Of a stretch of 14,148 nucleotides of DNA, positions 7,711 through 13,088 are shown one piece after another; the first letter of the stretch is position 1, and each line of letters starts with the position of its first letter. The stretch is from NCBI GenBank assembly GCA_000435495.1, contig FR884015.1:1-14148 (forward strand). The letters run 5' to 3'. The stretch comes from Firmicutes bacterium CAG:552 (lineage in GTDB: Bacteria; Bacillota; Clostridia; Christensenellales; Pumilibacteraceae). A model generated the notes under the pieces. The model saw nothing but the letters and a program-made list of their open reading frames with translations. It was not told the origin of the DNA and searched no databases. A program made the position numbers and the translations under genes.

Positions 7711-7739
7711 TATTATGTTTATCTGCGTATTATTTATTC
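7711..7739 (-). promoter_or_regulatory. Sigma-G (forespore)-like promoter of spoVT
   Basis: On the minus strand GAATA (7735-7739), a 17-bp spacer and CATAATA (7711-7717) match the forespore sigma-G pattern (GnATR, 17-18 bp, CATnnTA). Transcription would begin around 7703-7705, at the GGAGG itself, leaving only a leader of about 7-9 nt. The match is by eye; sigma-F has an overlapping -35 but a different -10, so sigma-G is favoured. Confidence 0.6.
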
Positions 7740-7744
7740 GCTCG

Positions 7745-7773
7745 TTGACAAATCTTAAGTTTGGGTTTATAAT
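7745..7773 (+). promoter_or_regulatory. Perfect consensus vegetative promoter of the DUF1934 gene
   Basis: TTGACA (7745-7750), exactly 17 bp, and TATAAT (7768-7773) are a full consensus sigma-A promoter. Six bases (GAGGCT) separate TATAAT from the ATG at 7780, so the predicted first transcribed base is the A of the start codon. The GAGG next to the ATG would lie outside the transcript and is too close to serve as a ribosome-binding site. Confidence 0.85.
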
Positions 7774-7779
7774 GAGGCT

Positions 7780-8154
7780 ATGAAAAAAGATTCCAAAATA
7801 TCGATACGAACAGACGACGGACTAAAAACTTTTGTCGGAACGATGGAACGAACGGACAAATCCGTGCGTATAGAATATTGCGATGAAGGTATAATCTGCG
7901 TCATAGCGTGCGACGAAAAAGGAGCTTACATAAAAAGATGCGGTTCCCCTTTGTACGAAATGACGTTAAGACTTAACGAATCCACACCTGTTGCAATAAC
8001 AACTGAATACGGCGAAATTCCTGCCGACATTCGTACCGGCAACATTACAGTCACCCGTAAAAACAATGCAGTAAAAATAGAACTCGAATACAGCCTGATA
8101 TTCGCAAACACCGCCGCCGACATAAAGATAAAACTCATTGCCGTCGAACTTTAA
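7780..8154 (+). CDS. DUF1934 / YwiB family protein
   Basis: A 124-aa soluble, beta-rich protein. Its N-terminus MKKDSKISIRT and its second half (TPVAITTEYGEIPADIRTGN, then ITVTRK, then IELEYSLIFAN and IKIKLIAVEL) fit the DUF1934 (YwiB) family, small calycin-like barrels of unknown function. In Bacillus and many Clostridia this gene sits just upstream of argS. Here argS is about 4 kb away on the other strand, so the usual link has been broken. The start matches the family N-terminus and coincides with the predicted transcription start, so translation is probably leaderless. It is the only convincing plus-strand gene in the window. A 10-bp inverted repeat spans its stop codon. Confidence 0.82.
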   Translation: MKKDSKISIRTDDGLKTFVGTMERTDKSVRIEYCDEGIICVIACDEKGAYIKRCGSPLYEMTLRLNESTPVAITTEYGEIPADIRTGNITVTRKNNAVKIELEYSLIFANTAADIKIKLIAVEL

Positions 8155-8170
8155 TCGACATCGACGGCAA
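8138..8170 (+). repeat. Perfect 10-bp inverted repeat across the DUF1934 stop codon
   Basis: TTGCCGTCGA (8138-8147) and TCGACGGCAA (8161-8170) are exact complements with a 13-base loop that contains the TAA stop. The RNA would form a stable hairpin, but no T-run follows, so it is not a standard intrinsic terminator. It could protect the 3' end or act with the weaker hairpin at 8228-8249. Confidence 0.6.
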
Positions 8171-8227
8171 ACTATCGCAACGGAGCAATTGCCGCAACAA
8201 TTCTTGCGTAGTAATTGATCCGTCCCC

Positions 8228-8249
8228 GACTGCCGAAAAGGCGTCTTTT
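8228..8249 (+). terminator. Possible terminator of the DUF1934 transcript
   Basis: GAC-T-GCC, loop GAAAA, GGC-GTC forms a 6-bp stem with one bulged T. TTTT follows, then a second T-run after CGCTC. It is 74 bases past the stop of the plus-strand gene. The U-tract is interrupted, so this is a moderate candidate only. Confidence 0.35.
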
Positions 8250-8480
8250 CGCTCTTTTCGATTATAAGCATTTCCGCAAAGGAGAAACCGAATACATTGC
8301 GACTTGTTTGAACAAAGCAAATGTTACCCGCCAATAGTGCCGAATGTACTATGAGGGGCGTTAAACGCCACAAAACGATTAGCGATGGACGAAGCCCTTC
8401 CCCTAAATCAATTTGCCGTTGCCTTTAAATTTTATTTGTTACATTTTGTAATCTATGTAAGTTCACTTCTTTTATTTGAC

Positions 8481-8514
8481 GCAAATACCTTGAGGTATTT
8501 ACGATTCGTATTTG
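8481..8514. repeat. Cluster of nested palindromes
   Basis: AAATACCTTGAGGTATTT (8483-8500) has perfect 8-bp arms around a central TG. TACGATTCGTA (8500-8510) is a second perfect inverted repeat (5-bp arms). CAAATAC (8482-8488) pairs with GTATTTG (8508-8514) around both. In AT-rich non-coding DNA this could be a protein-binding or recombination site, a cruciform, or a two-sided terminator without U-tract. Confidence 0.5.
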
Positions 8515-8528
8515 TAAAAATATTTGAA

Positions 8529-8744
8529 CTACAGAGTTCTTTTTGTCGACTGCATGGTCTGCGCAAGGTTAAGATTATATGTTTTTAGTCTCCGGTAGGC
8601 AAAGGCAAAAATAATCGCATCGAATACTATCAAAAATACGATTATAAGATATATTACGAAGTCTTGTTTTTCATCTATCGTTTCTCTTAAAATACCGCTA
8701 CTCGCTTCGCCGATAACGCATTTCCCGCCATTCCGATAACGCAT
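8529..8744 (-). CDS. Doubtful small single-span membrane ORF, 71 aa
   Basis: The C-terminal half (EKQDFVIYLIIVFLIVFDAI, then IFAFAYRRLK) is a strong single membrane segment of about 20 residues with a basic stop-transfer end, which supports a real membrane peptide. The N-terminal 20 residues are less protein-like and come from a 12-bp direct repeat. The ATG at 8742-8744 has no ribosome-binding site. A second frame, starting at ATG 8768-8770 and ending at 8687, encodes the 27-residue MKKFYGVYICVIGMAGNALS then AKRVAVF. It has a signal-like N-terminus, so the two may be halves of one frameshifted gene. A short hairpin GAACT/AGTTC (8526-8539) lies at the 3' end. No family is recognised. Confidence 0.35.
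   Translation of the reverse strand: MRYRNGGKCVIGEASSGILRETIDEKQDFVIYLIIVFLIVFDAIIFAFAYRRLKTYNLNLAQTMQSTKRTL
8710..8744. repeat. 12-bp direct repeat, 23-bp period
   Basis: CCGATAACGCAT occurs at 8710-8721 and again at 8733-8744, with 11 bases between. Two exact 12-mers this close are unlikely by chance. They lie at the 5' end of the small ORF and may be a duplication that shifted the frame, or a pair of binding sites about two helical turns apart. Confidence 0.55.
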
Positions 8745-8802
8745 ATATACACGCCGTAAAACTTCTTCATTATTCGCTCAATCGTCACTTACTCCATTAT
8801 GT

Positions 8803-8841
8803 AAAAAAGCAACGACACAATAAGTGCATCGTTGCTTTTTT
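8803..8841. terminator. Bidirectional intrinsic terminator ending the phage-like operon
   Basis: AAAAAAGCAACGA (8803-8815) and TCGTTGCTTTTTT (8829-8841) are perfect 13-bp arms with a 13-base loop. The loop can extend the stem by CAC/GTG with a two-base bulge. The arms give a T6 tail on either strand. It sits 29 bases past the stop of the last phage-like gene and marks the end of that transcription unit. Confidence 0.85.
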
Positions 8842-8869
8842 ATTACTCTTGACAGTAATCGCTTTCGTC

Positions 8870-9175
8870 TTATAAAAGATTTTGCACGCTGTCCACGTAT
8901 TCGGCGTCGCTTTGTCCGACCTCTTTTCCGTCTAGTTTTTCGGCGCACTCCGTTTCGTTTTCGGACTCTTTATTGCCGGAATCTGCTTCGCATTCGATAA
9001 TATCTTCGCTTTGCGGCTCGTCCATAAGCCCGACCACTATAAGTACTCCGCAAATTGCGTTAAGCACTTCGTTTACGTACGGTGCGTCTACTCTGAACCC
9101 GAGCAAATTAAGCAGCAAAATTACCGCCCCCGCCAATGAAAACCAAAATTTTTTACTTCGTAATTTGTTACGCAT
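8870..9175 (-). CDS. phiLC3-type phage holin
   Basis: MRNKLRSKKFWFSLAGAVIL, then LLNLLGF and VNEVLNAICGVLIVVGLMDE, reproduces the phiLC3 holin layout. That layout is a short basic N-terminus with a K-FW motif, a membrane segment at about 11-29, a second at about 33-51, and a turn before a D-P/E-P motif. Such holins make membrane holes that release a phage endolysin or trigger lysis. The C-terminal 50 residues are a strongly acidic Glu/Asp-rich tail, longer than usual for the family. ATG at 9173-9175 follows GGAGG by seven bases. It starts 15 bases after the coiled-coil gene and is the last gene of the operon. No endolysin is adjacent within the window. Confidence 0.8.
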   Translation of the reverse strand: MRNKLRSKKFWFSLAGAVILLLNLLGFRVDAPYVNEVLNAICGVLIVVGLMDEPQSEDIIECEADSGNKESENETECAEKLDGKEVGQSDAEYVDSVQNLL

Positions 9176-9190
9176 TTTTCCGCCTCCGGT

Positions 9191-10111
9191 TTACCTGAAC
9201 TTGTAATACAGCGTAAAGAAGTAATAATCGTTCAGACTGTTACGAAACACCGGTTCGGTAGTCAACGTTTCAAAAGCTTCTTCCTTAGACATCTCGCTGA
9301 GCAAAGCGTACGCTTTTTCGTATATGTTGCGCATCCTTTCTGCTTTTTCCTCATCGCTTAGCTTTTCGTTAAAGCGGTCTTCTTTCTTTTTTTGATCGAG
9401 AGCCTCGCCGTAAAGGTCGCTTTCCGTTTTTGCTTTTTGAGTCTTTGCTTCGTATTCCTGTTTCGCCATTTGGTTATTATACTTCGTTACCTCGTCTTGC
9501 CTTGCCTGTCTCTCGGCTTTAAGCTCGTTGATTTTTTCTGTCAGCGCCGCAGCCTGTTTTATATTAAACTCGTTAAGCGCCTTAGTCAGATTTACGTCAA
9601 GCGAACCTATTTCTTTGTCAAGATCCTCTATTGCTTTAGAATAATTTTCTATAGCGGCCCGACTGTCTCCGGCATAAGCTCCTGCTATTCGGTTAGAACC
9701 GTCTACCGCTATAGACGAACGTGCAAGACCTCGTTTCAGCGTATCGTTATTTAGTTTTTCTAACGCAGCTTCGTATGCTTTTTTTAGTTCTCTTGCCTTA
9801 GTCTCGTAGTTTTCTTTAGCGTTTTGCTTTCCGCTTTCCAATGAATTTTTCAGGGATTCGAACTCTTTTTTAATCGCTTCCTCTCCCTTATGCGTACTCT
9901 CCTCTATAGACGACTCTGCCCTCGACTTAATTTCTTCGTCGTCGGGCGCTTTGTAATCTATGCGTTCGTACGAAGGCGCATCGTCTATCTTCGGTTTTTC
10001 CGGCAATGAACTGCGCTGCTCCGAATTTACATAGTCTTCAAACTCCCGAATTTTCTTTTTCTTTGCATTTTGACTTTCCGATTGCGAATCGGTCATATAT
10101 TTCGTACTCAT
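9191..10111 (-). CDS. Coiled-coil phage virion-type protein, 306 aa
   Basis: The protein is highly charged and mostly helical. Residues about 1-60 are polar and probably disordered, about 60-125 and 155-265 are Lys/Glu-rich coiled coil, and a short aromatic C-terminus ends in YYFFTLYYKFR. Between the coils sits LKRGLARSSIAVDGSNRIAG (125-144), with the RGLxRSS element often seen in hinge regions of phage structural or tail-associated proteins. There is no signal peptide or membrane span. ATG at 10109-10111 has AAAGGA four bases upstream and AAGGAG further up. The position between two holin-like genes and the operon setting suggest a virion or tail-associated part, or a coiled-coil scaffold. 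The exact role is not known. Confidence 0.7.
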   Translation of the reverse strand: MSTKYMTDSQSESQNAKKKKIREFEDYVNSEQRSSLPEKPKIDDAPSYERIDYKAPDDEEIKSRAESSIEESTHKGEEAIKKEFESLKNSLESGKQNAKENYETKARELKKAYEAALEKLNNDTLKRGLARSSIAVDGSNRIAGAYAGDSRAAIENYSKAIEDLDKEIGSLDVNLTKALNEFNIKQAAALTEKINELKAERQARQDEVTKYNNQMAKQEYEAKTQKAKTESDLYGEALDQKKKEDRFNEKLSDEEKAERMRNIYEKAYALLSEMSKEEAFETLTTEPVFRNSLNDYYFFTLYYKFR

Positions 10112-10193
10112 GATATCCTTTCTCCTTATATTTTTTTTGATTAACGACTTTTTCGTGTTTTCTTACGATTTCTTTTGCTTCTTCATACTTCAC
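10038..10193 (-). CDS. Possible 51-aa overlapping ORF
   Basis: A GTG at 10191-10193, about 12 bases after a strong AAGGAGGT inside the end of the preceding gene, opens a 51-codon frame. It begins (after the start residue) KYEEAKEIVRKHEKVVNQKK and is Lys/Glu-rich and helix-like. It fills the otherwise unexplained 71-bp gap 10112-10182, the largest in the operon, but overlaps the next gene by 74 bases and the previous stop by 11. The ribosome-binding site spacing is long. The site and the protein-like composition favour it; length and overlap count against it. Confidence 0.35.
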   Translation of the reverse strand: MKYEEAKEIVRKHEKVVNQKKYKEKGYHEYEIYDRFAIGKSKCKEKENSGV

Positions 10194-10410
10194 GCTCGAA
10201 TTTTACCTCCTTATCGTAGGTAAGTATCCCGTGCGCAAACTCATACCTGTCGCTTGCATAACTTACTATTCCGCAGTCTGTGACTTCTCTCGACGGAGAT
10301 ACGATATATTTTCTCAACGCTCCTCCGTAGCTAATTATAACGATAATATCGTTGCCACTTACGCTGCAACCGGATATTCTGCCTTTGCCTATTTTCAGCA
10401 ATCCGTTCAT
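10183..10410 (-). CDS. Small unknown phage-operon protein, 75 aa
   Basis: Not recognised. The protein (MNGLLKIGKGRISGCSVSGN at the start) is beta-rich, with Gly turns and a VIISYGG strand, has no membrane span, and ends in charged residues. I start it at the ATG 10408-10410 because AGGAGG lies six bases upstream. That ATG overlaps the stop of the holin-like gene as ATGA, a sign of coupled translation. Its place between holin-like and coiled-coil genes suggests a minor virion or lysis accessory role, which is inference only. Confidence 0.65.
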   Translation of the reverse strand: MNGLLKIGKGRISGCSVSGNDIIVIISYGGALRKYIVSPSREVTDCGIVSYASDRYEFAHGILTYDKEVKFEREV

Positions 10411-10694
10411 TTTACGCCTCCTACGACCCACAAGCGCCTCACTTCTTCCTTAAGATCGTCGACTATATTACAAATTGTCTGATGTTCGTCGTGAAAACTC
10501 GTTTGCGTATCGCACATTTCGTCACATATCGCTTTTACGCCCTCCACACATTTGAGCGAATCGGTCAACGACATAAGCGTTGCCGTATATTTGCTTTCTC
10601 TCTCTTTTGCGTCTTTTAGCATATAAAAAAACAGAAAACAAAACAGCGTCGCCCATATGCCGTTGCCGAGCGCCTGAGTCATAATTTCTTCCAT
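10407..10694 (-). CDS. BhlA/UviB family holin-like protein
   Basis: A 95-aa protein starting MEEIMTQALGNGIWATLFCF, then LFFYMLKDAKERESKY. This is the BhlA/UviB pattern: a short N-terminus with a G-x-W/F-A-x-LF motif, one membrane segment at about 11-26, then L-K-x-x-K-E-R-E-x-K leading into a charged helical tail. Family members include the UviB protein of bacteriocin plasmids and phage BhlA; they are thought to act as holins for bacteriocin or phage release. The start at 10694 has AGGA eight bases upstream and lies six bases after the stop of the previous gene. A longer frame to 10793 would overlap that gene and lacks a ribosome-binding site. The ATGA overlap with the next gene shows tight coupling. 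Confidence 0.78.
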   Translation of the reverse strand: MEEIMTQALGNGIWATLFCFLFFYMLKDAKERESKYTATLMSLTDSLKCVEGVKAICDEMCDTQTSFHDEHQTICNIVDDLKEEVRRLWVVGGVK

Positions 10695-10699
10695 AATAA

Positions 10700-12253
10700 T
10701 TATCCTATCGGCGCACCTGCTATTTTCAATTTTACGTTTTTTGCCTCTGTCGGCGCAAAATAAGCGGTAAAAGTTCTCGTTCCGCTGTCGCACAGAACAT
10801 ATACGCCCTTTCGGTAAAATCCGTAAACGCTAAGTTTGCCGTCCTTTATAATATAAATTTTCTCATTGCCCATAATTATGTCGTCGTAATCGAATTCGCC
10901 CAAATACTGCGCCCCGCCGGCAATTATGCAGTACAATTTTCCGTCTTTAACGCAAAATCCGTTTTTCGCTTTTTCGCATCCCGTTCTCAGATACGTATAA
11001 ATACTACCGGCGTATCCGTCGCCGTAATAACATCCGTCATAAACGATTTCGTTTTCTATAAGCGACAAATTCTCCGCAAATCCGCCGTTATCGTAAAGAC
11101 TGTATGAGTGCGCTCCGTTGCCGCTTACGACGACCTCGTAAGCGGAAAAAGCTTTAAGCGTATTACCTTCCGTTTCTATCGTTCGGATCAATTCCGTTCC
11201 GTTTTGCACCCTATAGCAGAAAAGCGTTGTATCTTGCAAAATATATACGTCGTATCCGCCGCTGCGATATATAACTTCGTAACTGTTGCCATAGCAAGGG
11301 ATTTTTGTGACGTCTTTGCCGAAAATAGCGATTTCGTTTCCGTTTTTAACTGCGACGCTTCCGTCGGAACAAGCTCTTACGTCCTCGCCATCGCAAACGT
11401 ATTTGATCTTAATCGGGTTGTTTATGTCATACACCTTGCCTCCCGAAACAAGATAAACATACAAGTGTTCGGGGTCGGTCATAAGTCTTCCGCTTGCGGT
11501 AACCGTTAAATGAGCGCCCATCGAAAGCGGCACAGGTATCTGCGCCATAGAACTGTTCATTCCGGCAACTCTAAGAGCCTCTATAAAGAATCCGTCTTCG
11601 CACGTCAGATTCTTGCTTTCCGCTTTCGGAAAATACCGCGCGCAGTTAAATCTTGCTACGCCCTTACCGTCCGCCACGACAAGATAGTCGCTATGTACGC
11701 AATTTGTCGCTTTCACAATCAATGCTTCTTGCTTGTCTATATCGAAAGGTACGTCTTCGTATACGCTTTCGTCGATAAGGTAATCGTCATAAGCAGCAAA
11801 ATTCGCACCCTTTAGCGCAAGCTCGGGCAACGGGCAAATCCCGAGCAAACTCTTAATCAAAACGTTTTCGCCGGCGCAAAAAGTAATCGGCCCGCTTGTA
11901 TGCAAATAGAGAGTTACGGTAACGGTGACTTTCCCTTTCGGCAAAAATGTAACCGAGCATACGTTCGACAAAGCCGAATACGGTTCGGGACAAAGTCCGA
12001 GCTCCGTTACCGTTCCCGAAAATTCGCTTTGCAAAAAACTTGTCGTCAGCTTTACGTACGGTCTTCCTTTGCTTACGTCAAAATTGCCTTCCGTTACTGT
12101 TGTCGGCTTGTAGATACATCTGTCTTTATTCGCTATACGCAAGTACGCCGCATAACTTTTACCTGCGAGAAAATGCGCAAAAGCATTTTTTACGGCATTA
12201 TGTTTAACGATAATGTCATTCCCGTTTTTTATCTCAAAATAATTATTGTTCAT
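10700..12253 (-). CDS. Phage fibre/baseplate-like protein with propeller-like C-terminal part, 517 aa
   Basis: Two parts can be seen. The N-terminal ~170 residues include FLQSEFSGTVTELGLCPE, which resembles the strand-rich attachment domains of phage tail fibres (the common A-N-G-T-I-T-E-x-G-L-F motif). From about residue 260 on, short repeats of the type GKVYDIN, GGYDVYIL, DGKLYCI and DGKLSVYGF suggest beta-propeller or repeat blades. No enzyme motif is visible. The ATG at 12251-12253 sits five bases after GGAGGT and overlaps the stop of the previous gene by 11 bases. It is part of three consecutive beta-rich genes and precedes the holin-like gene, as expected for a tail/adsorption module. 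Function by resemblance and context only. Confidence 0.65.
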   Translation of the reverse strand: MNNNYFEIKNGNDIIVKHNAVKNAFAHFLAGKSYAAYLRIANKDRCIYKPTTVTEGNFDVSKGRPYVKLTTSFLQSEFSGTVTELGLCPEPYSALSNVCSVTFLPKGKVTVTVTLYLHTSGPITFCAGENVLIKSLLGICPLPELALKGANFAAYDDYLIDESVYEDVPFDIDKQEALIVKATNCVHSDYLVVADGKGVARFNCARYFPKAESKNLTCEDGFFIEALRVAGMNSSMAQIPVPLSMGAHLTVTASGRLMTDPEHLYVYLVSGGKVYDINNPIKIKYVCDGEDVRACSDGSVAVKNGNEIAIFGKDVTKIPCYGNSYEVIYRSGGYDVYILQDTTLFCYRVQNGTELIRTIETEGNTLKAFSAYEVVVSGNGAHSYSLYDNGGFAENLSLIENEIVYDGCYYGDGYAGSIYTYLRTGCEKAKNGFCVKDGKLYCIIAGGAQYLGEFDYDDIIMGNEKIYIIKDGKLSVYGFYRKGVYVLCDSGTRTFTAYFAPTEAKNVKLKIAGAPIG

Positions 12254-13076
12254 AAGCGACCTCCGCACCGGTATAAACGTAAATTAAGTCTTTGCCGCCG
12301 TTAGCCTCGGTAAGCCGTTTTATATAGCACGTGCCGCCGGCTCTGAGAACGAATCCGTCTCCACCCTTTACTGCGCGAACGTCGCTTACACCGGACAATT
12401 CTATACGCATGGATTTACCGGGCTCGTCATCCAGGTTTTCTATAGAAAAGTATTTAACTACTCCGTTTTTAAGATAAGCTATCGTGAGAAAGTTACCGCT
12501 CAGAGCCGCAACGGCATCGGCTTCGAAGGGAAACCGTCGACATATCCCCGAAGTTACGCCCAAAACCTTTATGTATCCGTCGGCAACGGAAACGACAACG
12601 AATTCGCCGTTATAGCTTACTACGTCCGCTATATGCCCCTCTACAGGCTGAGAAACAGGCGCAAAATCATAATCTGCAGATACGAAAAGAGTCGGTTCGT
12701 CTTCGTTAATCACATACGCAACCAACGATTTTTCCGTAAGCTCGTCCGCAAACATCTTACTTTGCGACTCTTGGATTTCGCCGTTAAACATTACTACGGT
12801 AAGCTTATCCGCAGCGCCTTTAACCGTTACGTCTCCGTCCGCATTAAAAGCTGCGAAGCCGCCGCTCGAAGAAACTTTTACTCCGCCTACGTAATAATCC
12901 AACGTTCCGTTTTCCGAAAACGCTATTACGGTTCCTCCGTAACAGGTACCTATCGATACGCTGCCTGCAACGTTCTCCTTAGTTACACAGCAAATGCCTC
13001 TGTCAGATTCCCGACTTTTTTCCATCAATGCTTCCAAATCCGAAGCCTTCAGATATGCAAGTTTTCCGTAATCCAT
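12243..13076 (-). CDS. Beta-rich phage structural-type protein, 277 aa
   Basis: No family is recognised. The N-terminus (MDYGKLAYLKASDLEALMEK) is helical; the rest alternates strands and tight turns, with blade-like units such as YNGEFVVVSVADGYIKVLGV and LKNGVVKYFSIENL, compatible with a partial beta-propeller. There is no signal peptide or membrane span. ATG at 13074-13076 follows GGGAGGGG by five bases, and the gene lies 12 bases after the upstream stop. Its end overlaps the start of the fibre-like gene. A tail or adsorption component is inferred from the two similar neighbours. Confidence 0.6.
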   Translation of the reverse strand: MDYGKLAYLKASDLEALMEKSRESDRGICCVTKENVAGSVSIGTCYGGTVIAFSENGTLDYYVGGVKVSSSGGFAAFNADGDVTVKGAADKLTVVMFNGEIQESQSKMFADELTEKSLVAYVINEDEPTLFVSADYDFAPVSQPVEGHIADVVSYNGEFVVVSVADGYIKVLGVTSGICRRFPFEADAVAALSGNFLTIAYLKNGVVKYFSIENLDDEPGKSMRIELSGVSDVRAVKGGDGFVLRAGGTCYIKRLTEANGGKDLIYVYTGAEVAYEQ

Positions 13077-13088
13077 GGTTTCCCCTCC

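Larger units (their letters stand above)
8171..8528. other. Non-coding island without a recognisable gene
   Basis: No frame here has a ribosome-binding site plus a protein-like product. Reading frames on both strands are short or antisense to the DUF1934 gene. The stretch holds several self-complementary elements: GGCGT/ACGCC in the 8357-8369 area, AGGGG (8354-8358) opposite CCCCT (8400-8404), TTACAT/ATGTAA (8439-8460), and the palindrome cluster at 8481-8514. I compared it by eye with tmRNA, RNase P RNA, SRP RNA and common riboswitch cores and saw no match. It lies between convergent genes, so overlapping 3' ends are one explanation; an unrecognised structured RNA is another. Confidence 0.5.

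Noticed and set aside
7966..8373. Minus-strand open frames of 135 and 61 codons around the DUF1934 3' end
   Set aside because: They are antisense to a well-supported gene, start without ribosome-binding sites and show no recognisable domain.
8171..8470. Possible tmRNA, 6S RNA, SRP RNA or riboswitch, suggested by nearby rnr and by hairpins
   Set aside because: None of the conserved cores I looked for (tmRNA 5' end and tag, SRP loop, RNase P cores, common riboswitch motifs) could be found by eye on either strand.
8385..8588. Plus-strand 67-codon frame
   Set aside because: No ribosome-binding site, composition typical of AT-rich non-coding DNA, and it overlaps the minus-strand membrane ORF.
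9392..9754. Plus-strand open frame of 120 codons with hydrophobic stretches
   Set aside because: It is the complement of the Lys/Glu-rich coiled-coil gene; reverse-complemented AAR/GAR codons read as Phe/Leu/Ser and mimic membrane segments.
10695..10793. Longer N-terminus for the BhlA/UviB-like protein
   Set aside because: It would overlap the upstream gene by about 94 bases and adds a basic segment not seen in the family; the ATG at 10694 has a proper ribosome-binding site.
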